NCBI GenBank assembly: GCA_022496805.1
Contig: CM040094.1
Location: forward strand, 7,153,501-7,217,500
Origin: Pohlia nutans
Taxonomy: Eukaryota > Streptophyta > Bryopsida > Bryales > Mniaceae
Length of the DNA: 64,000 bases
Direction of reading: 5' to 3'
The notes below the pieces were generated by a model. It ran no database searches. It was given only the letters and a program-made list of their open reading frames with translations, and had not been told where the DNA came from. Positions 36,229 to 46,333 of this stretch are shown here, one piece after another (the stretch's first letter is position 1; each line of letters begins with the position of its first letter). Position numbers and translations under genes: made by a program.

Positions 36229-36334
36229 CTGGCTACATGAGATTCTTCTAAACCTCAAGAAAATCCAATCTGGGGGTACATTTTGCCATTCCGCGTCATA
36301 TCACAGACCCCAATATCCACATACACAGTCTCCT

Positions 36335-36370
36335 GCTGACCTTGGTTACCAAAAGAGGTCTCTCCTGTTT
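36335..36370 (+). repeat. Short inverted copy of the CRTISO 3' coding end
   Basis: Matches the minus-strand sequence of 36,866-36,901 (codons for [12 protein letters not shown]) with a few changes. If the CRTISO 3' UTR extends this far, the two would pair in the mRNA. A TTTAGGG telomere-type motif repeats about two and a half times just after (36,369-36,388). Confidence 0.6.
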
Positions 36371-36817
36371 TAGGGTTTAGGGTTTATGAGATTGGACTTG
36401 GAATCTTCGAAGACATCTGGTTACTACGATGGAGGGTCAATCCTTGTCATTTCATCATTTCCCTTCAAACGCTATAACTTGCAATTTGTACAGTCAAATT
36501 GTATGAAACTTTTACCATGCATTCTTTTGGTAGTCTAAACCTTCTTTTGATAGTCTAAAGAAAGATCCTACACTTAGAAATGAAAAGAAAATCATTTCTA
36601 AGGGCTATTTCAAGCGCTCCAAAAGAACCTCTTTCAAAGCCGCTAAGTAGCAAACCTGTCGTTTTTCATTCCTCGTTTCGTGGCAACAGTGAATAGTACC
36701 GGAATATTAAACTTACGTTTCTGTCTTCTTGTGACCAGAACTACTCATCAGCATTAACACAGCGCCGTTTCATTTCTTTTTTCATTTATAGTAAGTGAAA
36801 AACGACACATTTCGGTA

Positions 36818-39800
36818 CTAAGCGAGTGTTCGAAACCAGGCCAACAGGGAGCTGAGTCCTTTGTCCAAAACAGGAGACCTCTTTTCAAAACCAAGGTCAG
36901 CGGCGACGCGGTGAGCACACATGGTGCCGGAGAACGCAACAGCAATGACGCCTTGACCAGGGAAACAGCTGTCGCCCACGCAATACAAGCCACTGACAGC
37001 CGTGGTATTGAAGGGCATGCCGAGCAAGCCTTTGGGCTTGGCAGCAGGGATGGGGCCGTAGGTGCCGTCGTCCCGGGCCAAGTAGCGGCGGTGCGTTTTG
37101 GGAGTGCCTACCTCGCGAAACGTGGTGGCCTCCTTGAGACCCGGAAACAGAGTGGCCTCCAGTCTGCTCACAATCTCGTCCGCCACGGCCTCCTTCTTCG
37201 CTTCGTACTCCGCCCGAGATAAGCCCTGCCAGTCCTCCATCCACGCCGTCGTGAAGATGTGCAGAATGTGGCGCCCCGGGGGCGCTAGCAACGCGTCCAG
37301 CACCGTCGGAATGCTCAGGAATATCGTCTGGTATGGCTCCTCCATTTTCGACCACTCCGATTCCAGTACCAAGTGATGGCATTCAGTACCTGCCACACAT
37401 GATTTTACACGTCAAAAACCTCAAATGAAATGAAAAGCCAGAAAAAGAACGATTCAACATGTGTAAGTATTCGAAAACCGGCAGTTTACAAAACCTCAAA
37501 TGAAATGAAAGGCACCAATACAGATTGAACGTGTCAAAAAGGACTAGTAATTTGAAAACCGGCAGTTTGAAAACCTCAAATGAAATGAAAGGCACCAATA
37601 AAGATTGAACATTTCAAAAGGACTGGTAATTTGAAAACCGGTGATATAGTGAAACCAATCATTTTTTTAAAAGAACACATCAAACGACATTTAAATCTGG
37701 AGTTCCATGTCAAAAAAAAACCACTTGAGATACTTGTGGAATTTTCACCTCTGTTCATTCTTTTCAGTGTCACACCAAAATAGAGTACCATAGAATCTTT
37801 TTGTCAAATAGTGTACCTTAACCCCTAAGCTCCCGAGCGACCATTTTCTGGTCGCTGCCCGGAAAAAACGGGCTGCCCGGAACAAAAAAAAAAATTGAAA
37901 AAATAAAAAATATTTTAAAATACTACATCAAGTCTACTTTCCAACCCAATTTGAATTATGGCAATCCGAGTTAAACTCCACCCGGGAGAATTTTTCAAAG
38001 TAGATCACCTCAACATTGTCTTAGTGTTACAAAATTTGCTATTTGGGGAAAGTAATGATGATTCCTCCATCATTTCTCTTGCTTTTTTGAAGTTTACGAT
38101 AGGTAGCCCAACTTTAACCAATCGTACTAAATTTTGAACTCTAAAATTGAAAATTATAATTTATACAAATTTTCGAAGGTTAATGCTTTTAAATTCATTA
38201 AAAAATGATCTAAAGATTATTTTGGAAGTTTGACCGTATGGATAATTTGTAAAGATGATACTCTACATTTTGTCTATTGAACCAACCTTCATCAAACATA
38301 TGGAAGGCACATATTATAACACATCTATGTTTTGTTCAATACCCCTCGGGCTTTTAGGGGTTAAGTGAATGGTCACTCAAGCAACATGAGAATGGTGGTC
38401 ATCGATGGGCACACTAATATGCAATGTTTGAATTAGAATTAAAGCTGAAACATAGTGTACCTTGAAGCCACAGCAAAGAAGCTTTTGAGTGAATGATCAC
38501 TCAAGCAACAATTGGCAAACATGAGATCCAAAGCACTGGTCATGAATACATACACTAATATAGGGTGTTTGAATGAGAAAAATAGTGTGTCATACACTAA
38601 TAAAATAGAACGAACGGTGTACCTGCAGGTAGAGCCTCAGCCTTGACGCCCATGTGGATGGACAAGAACGAAGGCGACTTCTGGTACAACTTCTGGAAGT
38701 TTTTCTCTTCTTCCGGCATCTCCTCGCCTTTCAGCAGCTTCTCAAAAGTATCCCATCTGGTGGCATTCGAAATCACAGTCTTGGCATAGAGCTTCTTCCC
38801 ATTAGACAACTCCACGCCCACGGCCTTGCCATCCTTCATAACAATCCGGGTGACGTTGGCTTTGTACTGCAGCTCGCCTCCGTACTCCACAAGCCCATCT
38901 GCCAGCTCCTGTGCAATTTTCCCCACTCCTCCAACAGGGTAATTGATCCCGCCGTAGTGCCGGTCACACATCACCATGCTCGCATTGATCATGGGCGTCC
39001 GGCACGCATTCACAGTGCTCACAAGGAAACACTCGGTATCAATAAAAGCCAACAAATCCTCATCTGTCATATACTTCCTCGCTATGTCACCTGCACCAGT
39101 GATATTCTTTTTGAGTCAAAATTTGAAACTTACAAAATAGAAAGCACTTTTTGGCGATTTACAAATTATTTTACTAAAAATACATAGCTTTCTATAGCTA
39201 TACATACCAGTGATTTTTGTTTCTAATTTTAGCCAATTTGCTACATAAAACAAAGGATTTTTGAAAAAAAGGAGTAACAGCCAGATTTCCGACATGGAGT
39301 CGAGATGTGTATCCTCTTTAAACCCACATAGCACACATGTATTACCTGATATTACCTATATATTAATATGAAAAGAGCATCCAAGATTGCTCTTCAAGCC
39401 ATGGAAAAGTACCAAAAACGCTAAGGTAAAGCACCCAATGCAATAATTTCTAGACATGGTGGTCATTCTAGAACATAAATCTAGGTAGATCCTAAATAGC
39501 TTATCATTTTTGTTAACAAACAATAAAGGCTCTATGATGTGCTTAGATTTGGGTTCTAAAATGAATGACATGTCTAGAAATTATTGGAATTGGGTGCTCC
39601 TACCTTAAACTGTCTCTTGGCCAAAAAGATCACTGCTATACATACCAATGATAAGGGAAGATTATGGCGATACTTTATACTCTATTTTTTTACCCAATTA
39701 TTCTTATAGCAACATAGAAAGCCCATTCTAAAAATAAAAAAACACTCACCTGCATTTTGAGGCAAGTAGTACGCAAGCGTCAGACACGCAACGGGATTCT

Positions 39801-40473
39801 TGAAGAACTGTCCGAACAAGTAAAGCGGCTCTTCCAGGCTCTTGAGCTCCAAAGAGTTCAAAGCATTAAACACGCGCCACGCCTCGCCGTAGAATGCTCG
39901 GATCCCTTTCGCCTCGTGAGGGAACCGGCTGATGAGCTCATTCAAAAACTGGTCGTAATCCCTGTGCACTTGCACCGACAGAGAGTTCGGCAGATGGTAA
40001 TGCACCGTAACCGGATCCTCGATCGTTTCCAAAGTGCGTCCCAACGCAGCCAACGATTTCGTGACGAGGTTGATGTTTCCTTTCTCGCTGAACCCGAACA
40101 TGACGGACGATCCGACGTCGAACGTGTAGCCGGAGCGGTGGAAGTAGCCGGAGCTTCCGCCGGGGATGACGTACTTCTCCAGGAGGACGACGCGCGCGCC
40201 GCGCACTGCGAGTTGCGTCGCGGCCACCAGCCCTCCGATGCCGGACCCGATCACTATCGCATCGTAGGAATCCGGTTCTTGCTCTTTTGTGGAATTTGGT
40301 GCGGTCTCCGCAGCGACAGAAGCTCGCACTCCATGAAGACGACGAGAGATTTTTCCCCTGGAGAATGCGCACCGGGGTTGTTGTGTCTTGGAGAATGAGC
40401 ACGCGCGTTGTGAGTAATTGCTAATGGCGGTGTAGGGTTTCAAACTGGCGACATGGGAGCTGGCTATGGCCAT
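36818..40473 (-). CDS. CRTISO: Carotenoid isomerase (prolycopene isomerase), three exons
   Basis: CRTISO converts tetra-cis-lycopene to all-trans-lycopene in plastids, using FAD. Proposed exons: 40,473-39,750, 39,090-38,623 and 37,389-36,818, giving 587 residues, close to the usual 590-615. Introns are GT/AG and split glycine codons (NAG|D, PAG|T) at conserved sequence. Residues 1-50 are Ser/Arg-rich, as expected of a plastid transit peptide. The FAD-binding GSGIGG lies near 76-81. Later blocks include [30 protein letters not shown] and the C-terminal [12 protein letters not shown]. The longer open frame upstream of 40,473 begins with TTG. Flowering-plant genes have about a dozen introns; two is few. 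Intron 2 holds a TTAA MITE and tandem repeats; intron 1 a foldback element. Confidence 0.95.
37417..37642. repeat. Three tandem units of 75-80 bp in CRTISO intron 2
   Basis: Units begin AACCTCAAATGAAATGAAA at about 37,417, 37,492 and 37,572 and share GAAAACCGG near their ends. Confidence 0.75.
37822..38360 (+). mobile_element. TTAA MITE, family F, in CRTISO intron 2
   Basis: 539 bp, TTAA 37,818-37,821 and 38,361-38,364, ends CCCCTAAGC / CTTTTAGGGG. Same family as 12,591-13,125. It lies fully inside the intron. Confidence 0.85.
38364..38600. repeat. Tandem duplication in CRTISO intron 2 with donor-like copies
   Basis: 38,364-38,465 and 38,498-38,600 share GAATG.TCACTCAAGCAAC and related blocks. 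An AGGTACAC phrase like the true exon 2 donor (38,623) recurs on the minus strand near 38,460 and 37,816. Confidence 0.5.
39424..39605. mobile_element. Foldback element in CRTISO intron 1
   Basis: 182 bp with about 55-bp inverted arms (AGCACCCAAT, AATTTCTAGACATG on the left, mirrored on the right). No TTAA target obvious. Confidence 0.7.
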
Positions 40474-40489
40474 GTTGTTGGAAAACCTC

Positions 40490-41161
40490 GACAAGCTACA
40501 ACATCAGGGATTGCATTCCAAACAAGCTACCGATGGGAAGCTGCAATACAAATTGCCACAAGCTGCTTCTAGTTGCAGTGTGGAGCCCGAAACGGAAACC
40601 CAGAGGAAGAACGGAAATTCGGAGAATTCATTGCAGCGAGAACAGGGGACCCAGAGGCGAGGATTGTGAGCTAAACCCTATGTCGGAATCTATGACAAGG
40701 TGCGGTGCGAGAACATCAGGAGCTGCATTCCAAAACAAAGCTGCAATATAAGATGAAGAGCCCCAATTGAGAGAAGGAAACGGAAAGCCGGGGTTTAGAG
40801 AATTCTTTGTAGCAAGGACAGGAGACTCAGATGCGAGTTGAGAGGATTGTGAGCTAAACCCTAAAGTGAAAATTTGAAGAAGTGTGAAAGAAAGGGATTG
40901 AAGGTAATGAATTGGACCACTGGGTGGTCAGGGATTGCATTCCAAAACAAACTACCCTTGATAATAGAAGCTGCAATACAAGCTGCTTCTAATTGCAGCG
41001 AGGAGTCCTAGGAAACAGAAACCCACGGCAATTCGGAGGATTCGGACAGGGGAGCCAGAGGCGATTTGAGAGGGGCTAAACCCTAAAGTGAAGAGCAGGG
41101 TGAGAATTTGAAGGAGTTTGAAAGGAAGAGCGAGAAAGGGATTGAAGGTAAGGTAATGAAT
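40490..41161 (-). promoter_or_regulatory. Triplicated 5' leader or promoter region of CRTISO
   Basis: Three units (about 40,490-40,676, 40,712-40,908, 40,925-41,161) share GGGATTGCATTCCAAA, GCTGCAATA, GAAACGGAAA-type phrases and a final GTGAGCTAAACCCTA. Each unit thus holds a TAGGGTTTAG motif (telo-box-like) on the gene strand. ORFs through here on either strand look like by-products. Transcription start cannot be placed exactly. Confidence 0.7.
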
Positions 41162-42908
41162 TGGTGTTTGTGAGCTGTGCGTCAAGTGATGAGGTTGGTG
41201 CAGAGAAGAAGAAGAAGCGGTTTGATGGTCAATTGCGAAGCAGAAAAGATGGCCACAATGTGATGAGAAGATGGGGAAAAAGAAATGGGCGGTGCGAGAC
41301 GAGCTGGTCGCGGCGCGGCCACGGCGAGTGGCGCGCGTCCGGCGCGACCAGGAGGGTCTGGAATTCGAAATGAGGAATTTGGATAAGGTAAGGTGAGGGT
41401 ACATTCATTCAATGAGTGAGTGATGAAAAGGTCACTCACTCATTGGATTCGAAAGGAGTTTGACCCTAAAGGATCTAGAATTCATAGAATGCACAAATTT
41501 TTGCAATTTAATTCCCAATATTCAAATTGATACAAATTTTTGAAGTGAAAAGAACTTCGTGACCCAAATCAGACCTCTAGGTTTCCCCATGTTCACACCA
41601 TGTGGTACTAATTTTCACTCATAATGATACCCAAAACCACCAACTATTTCTTTGCAATGCTTGGCGTGCCATTGGTCTACTTCAATAGTGAAATTGGTGG
41701 TTTTGGGTCTCAACTGTGGTGGCCCCAAGAAAGGTCTACATGTCATAATTGGGGGAGGTGGTGGTTTTAGGACATCCAACCTTATAGCCTCTCCAAATCG
41801 GGTACTGTAGTTTGGCAAAGTTGCATTATAAAATGCAATTGAGAGAGGAATACTTTGAATTTGATGAATTTTAGATTCTGTCCATGCGGTTAAATCTATG
41901 ATTGCAGTTATCAATATTTTTGTATAAAATTTGAAACTTAAAATTCAAATTTTTTTTGGAACAAATAAGATACTGACAATCTAGCTTATTTAAATTCTTG
42001 ATAGTGACTTCTCCAAGAGAACAGACCTCTCCGTTTATCAAACGAGCATATTTTTTATAAAATATGTTAAGAATTTCATATAGAATATTGGATGTTGCAT
42101 ACTCATATGATTGGAGAAACTCTATATGTCATGTACATTGGTTACTAAAGGTATGACATAAAGAGTTAGAAGTGCATTAAGAGTTTGTTCGTTCAAGGTC
42201 TCGCACCTTTGCCTTTAGATCAATGAGAGTGATACTAGAATATAAACTCTATGTTACCTAAAATCTAAGCTACAAGAAATTTTTATTTTAATATTTTAAT
42301 AATAAAAGAAATTTAAATCTTAATATTTTAATAATAAATTGTTTTAAGTTACATGTATATCATTTGATTTCGTAGAAAAAACTTCTATTTTCCATTGATA
42401 TACTAATTAGGAATTTTCAAAAGTTTCATTTAAATTCTTGTAAATATGAAAATAGACACTTTTGTTCATTTGGACAATTAAAAACTAGTATTGATCATGT
42501 CATTGTCACCTTCTTTTTTTCTTTTCTATTTTTATGTAAACAAGATCCTAATCTATAATTTTTTTATTTTATTTTTTAACAAATTACATACAACTTGGTT
42601 GATTTTCTATAAAATGAAGTTTTTTCAAAGCCATTATCAAAAATTAGAAAATATTTATTAAATCTTATGATAATCATAACCCATAACATTTTACATATAC
42701 ATATTGAGACATAGGTGATACTACTCTAATATATATGAGGGTAAACATGTACTCCAAAATTGAGAGTTTGTACATACAAAAAATAGATACGGTATTAGTA
42801 ACTTTCAAACTAGTAGAGTAGATTTTTTATTACAAATGGTCATACATAGAATCTAACTAATAAGTTTACAATCTATGGGCTTCAAGTGAATTTGATTTTT
42901 TTTTGTAT
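41162..42908. other. Intergenic region between CRTISO leader and GH17 gene
   Basis: 41,280-41,350 is locally very GC-rich. A fragment of family C MITE lies at about 41,805-41,990 (GCATTATAAAATGCAA, TTTAGATTCTGTCCATGCGG). The rest is AT-rich with no gene seen, and no X8/CBM43 coding sequence downstream of the GH17 gene was found. Confidence 0.5.
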
Positions 42909-44111
42909 TTATTGATGAGAGTCATTGTAAAAATGTTTACCTGTGAGATCTATCTCATACATAGGCTTTTCATCACTAGACAAAAGACCCCAATTACGTT
43001 CTGATGTTGGTCCAGATTTTTGGTTTTCATTGAAAAGAGAAAAGATGAAAATTGGAATGAATCTATCTGGATACAAAGGAGTTCCTTTTGACAATGCTTT
43101 CTTTACCAATCTTTGGTTATATGTTTGGGCATGGCGTATGCTTGGCGCTCCCATTTGATTTTCATCCCCTTTTGTTGGCCATCCAGTTTCACTAATGGCA
43201 ATGTGCACATCTTGAAAACCCAACTTTCGCATGGCAGAGTTCATTGCATCGAGTTGTGCATCCAAAATATTTGTATATAAAAGCCCACCGTCAAAGGTAT
43301 TTGAAGAATCGTCAAGCAACGCATAGTTTAGAGAAACTTGAGGATAATTTTGCCAATATGTATAGATAGGATGCACATTCATGAATAGATAAGAACCGGT
43401 TGATTGTAAAAATGTTAGCAATGGTAACATTATCGGTGTGAGTTGGTCTTGTCGAAATGTCCCCGATGAAGGTAATGTAAATGGTGGAGCAGGAGATTGT
43501 AACACCTCAAGCGTCACAGTTGTTGTTACTTTCATCACATTTGACCACCCACGTTTTGCAATAGAATTATGAATGTTTTGCATAGCTGGAACAACCGATG
43601 TCCATATAGATTGCAGATTCGATTCACGAAAGACTTCATTTCCAACCACAATTGTTACAATATTTGTTGCAGGGCAATATTTAGCAATATTTTTTTGAAC
43701 CCAATTCTCTGCTATAGCATTGCTTGAAGCAAGATTTTCTATTTCGTCATTAGGCACTCCAACTACAACTTCTAAGCCACTATTTGCAAGAGCAGTAAGA
43801 ATTTCATGATCAGGAGAAAATATCTTTACTTTTCCAATTTCCATAGATTTTATTTTATTGATGATATTATGAGGGTTTGGAAGATTGTTGCCCAATGTTC
43901 CATAATTTATGCCAATATTATGACTTTGAAGTGGTGATGCAGCATTTACAATGTGCATTGGGTTTATCATAAAAACAATATACATTGTATAGAATAACCA
44001 TAGCCGCGTAAATCTCAATTCTAATATTCTTGCCATCATACTTATTAAAGAAAAAATAATAATAATAATTAACAACAAAAGAAAACATATAAATATATTA
44101 ATGATACACAT
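42909..44111 (-). CDS. Glycoside hydrolase family 17, glucan endo-1,3-beta-glucosidase
   Basis: Hydrolyses 1,3-beta-glucan (callose) in the wall or apoplast. The 400-codon frame contains the GH17 start block IGINYGTLGNNLP (66-78), the proton donor E159 in VVGNEVF, the nucleophile E308 in ISETGWPT and the late FSLFNENQK. M1-S24 is low-complexity and probably leader; M25 (44,039) gives a better start with a hydrophobic signal segment ending near NAAS (56-59). No intron interrupts the body. At codons 389-392 the sequence reads ACAG|GTAAAC, a good splice donor, so the last nine codons may be intron and a C-terminal exon (X8 domain or GPI signal) may follow; none was found. AT-rich codon use. Confidence 0.9.
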   Translation of the reverse strand: MCIINIFICFLLLLIIIIIFSLISMMARILELRFTRLWLFYTMYIVFMINPMHIVNAASPLQSHNIGINYGTLGNNLPNPHNIINKIKSMEIGKVKIFSPDHEILTALANSGLEVVVGVPNDEIENLASSNAIAENWVQKNIAKYCPATNIVTIVVGNEVFRESNLQSIWTSVVPAMQNIHNSIAKRGWSNVMKVTTTVTLEVLQSPAPPFTLPSSGTFRQDQLTPIMLPLLTFLQSTGSYLFMNVHPIYTYWQNYPQVSLNYALLDDSSNTFDGGLLYTNILDAQLDAMNSAMRKLGFQDVHIAISETGWPTKGDENQMGAPSIRHAQTYNQRLVKKALSKGTPLYPDRFIPIFIFSLFNENQKSGPTSERNWGLLSSDEKPMYEIDLTGKHFYNDSHQ

Positions 44112-46333
44112 GGTTTTATGATTATATACAAATGTCTACTCTATAGACCTTTTACTTTCATAACAACATAGTAGCTTTTACTTTCTTTTACTTCAGTTTT
44201 ACTTTTTAAAATGTTTATAATCACCTTTATTATGTGTTTTACTTTTTATTCTTCTTAAAAATATAACACATTGGTTACTTATACATTTAAGCATAATTTT
44301 TCTATTTTTTAATTGGTATATTTTTTTGTTAAATACCTTAAAAGTTTAATTTTTATTTTATTGTCTCTGCCCCTACAGGGAAGAGACCACAAAAACGCTG
44401 CGTTTTCAGGAGTTAGTGAACAGTGAGGAGTTAGTGAGGAGTTAGTCAGTTAGTGAACAGTGACACTCTGAGTCAAACTATTAGAAACCACCACAATATC
44501 TTTTTTATTTCTTGTTTTTACATTTACTTTTTACCTTTTAACGATTTTTACCACAATGTTTTTACTTTCGCCTTCTCAATTTTCCCCTGAACGTTTTAAC
44601 CTATTCCTACAAGTTACATAGTTGGACAGTAAAAACATTTGTTTTTAAGGCAGAGACTACGCGACTAGCCGCTTGTTTTAAAAATAAAGGTGTAAAAAAT
44701 ATGAACTTGTAGACTTAAATGTTCACAACAACAAATCAAAAATTTCAAAAAGGTACCACGTTAGTTAAATCATACCATAACAATTAAGTACGTTGTAACA
44801 ATGTTATGATTGGGAACTAAAAAACTTAGTATAAAAAAACTATAATGGCCATGCATTGGGAGTCTCGTTACTTTAATCTTTAATCATATGACCAATGTAC
44901 ATGTGTAAATGTTTTTAACAAATATTAACATATCCAATATGTAATTAGTCAGAAGTCTAAGTTAATAGTAGAAGATTTTAGTGTACCATAGTCAAATAAC
45001 TGATCATATGTAAATTGATTCAAAAAATAAAAGCCAAAAAGTTTTATAACTTATTTTTTAAGGAAACATTTTGAAAAAATAATATCTTGAAATATTCGTA
45101 ACGTTGAAAAGACAAATTTCTAAGATCATAATTACTAGTGTGGTCTTGTATTGTTGGCTCAAGTGTTCCCCCTAATTTAGCCATGCGGTTACTTTTTATT
45201 TTATTTTTAGAATAATTTATAGTGACAATTCAACGCTAATGTACCAAATCTTAAACAACACGTATTTATTTTTAGAATAATATATGGTCAAGATATGATT
45301 CACTTAACTAAATCATCAATGATACTCATATCTTAGAGATGCAAGAAAAAACACAAGATGTAACAAGGCATCAATTAACTTTCATTTTTTAACCTCTATA
45401 TTTTATTGTGTAACTTCAATGATTGATATTATCGAAGATTTGAGTTTGTAAATGTGAAAATACAAGATGGAAAAACAAAGGATGGCTTTGCAACTATCTC
45501 TAATCATTGACACCCAAAATTTATTGTATTCCATGGTGATTCAATCCCCATGTAACAGTGGGTTTAGGGTTGGACGTTGGTTCAGTGAACCAATCCCTAC
45601 TAATTTCCACATGTAGTAAGCTACTCATTCACCAATGATCTAAACATCCACCCAAGCGAGGAGAATACTGGAAATAACCAGTTATCTCCGCGTGTCGCTT
45701 CTCCCTTCAAAATAGCTAGAGAATGAGAAACCTGATTTTCCATTAACCAAAAGTTGAAGCAACAATCTTGACAAGCTTATAATTTTAACCATCATGTGCA
45801 AGTATAGGTGAGATACTAAACTTAGAATAATCTATTGCATTTATGACAACTTACAATGCATTTAAGGTAATAAGTGTCCAATCCACCTCAAAAAGGTAGC
45901 TCAAAATCTTGTGATTTCAAACATTATTAACATGTCACAAAGGAGCCATGTAAGCACCACCTCTTCATTCTCATTCTTGTTGCTTGGACTAATATAAAGC
46001 CAACATTGAACAAAATGAGGTAGAACAAATCAAAAAATGAAATTTTGCATCAATCAAGGTGTAGGATTTCTTGAAGCTTGTTGCTTCATCTCAAAGTTGC
46101 TTCTCAAAGTTGCTTCTCAACAAATAGTCTATATTCCTCATTGACTGTTTGATTATCAAGGTCCCAAGCTTGTACAGTGTACAATCCACACAAGATTTGA
46201 AATAACTCACAACAATAACTAACTAGGCAGCCAGCAAAGAGATCAGAGAGAAATTATATGTCATTAACCAAGGTATAATTCTATCACTTACAGCTTCCAA
46301 CAGAAGTACACGAAAGATGTGCTGTCCGCTTGC
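44112..46333. other. Intergenic AT-rich region
   Basis: Probable GH17 promoter just above 44,112. A short tandem run of GTTAGTGA-type units lies at 44,408-44,463. The part just below 46,334 is presumably the 3' UTR of the PH-domain gene. Nothing else recognised. Confidence 0.5.

Noticed and set aside
36897..40402. Other-frame ORFs over the CRTISO exons (161, 177, 213, 154 codons)
   Set aside because: Shadow frames of well-conserved exons.
40474..40494. CRTISO start at 40,494
   Set aside because: That codon is TTG; the ATG at 40,473 gives a normal transit peptide.
40952..41439. ORFs of 150 and 85 codons upstream of CRTISO
   Set aside because: They run through tandemly repeated leader sequence in overlapping frames and show no family features.
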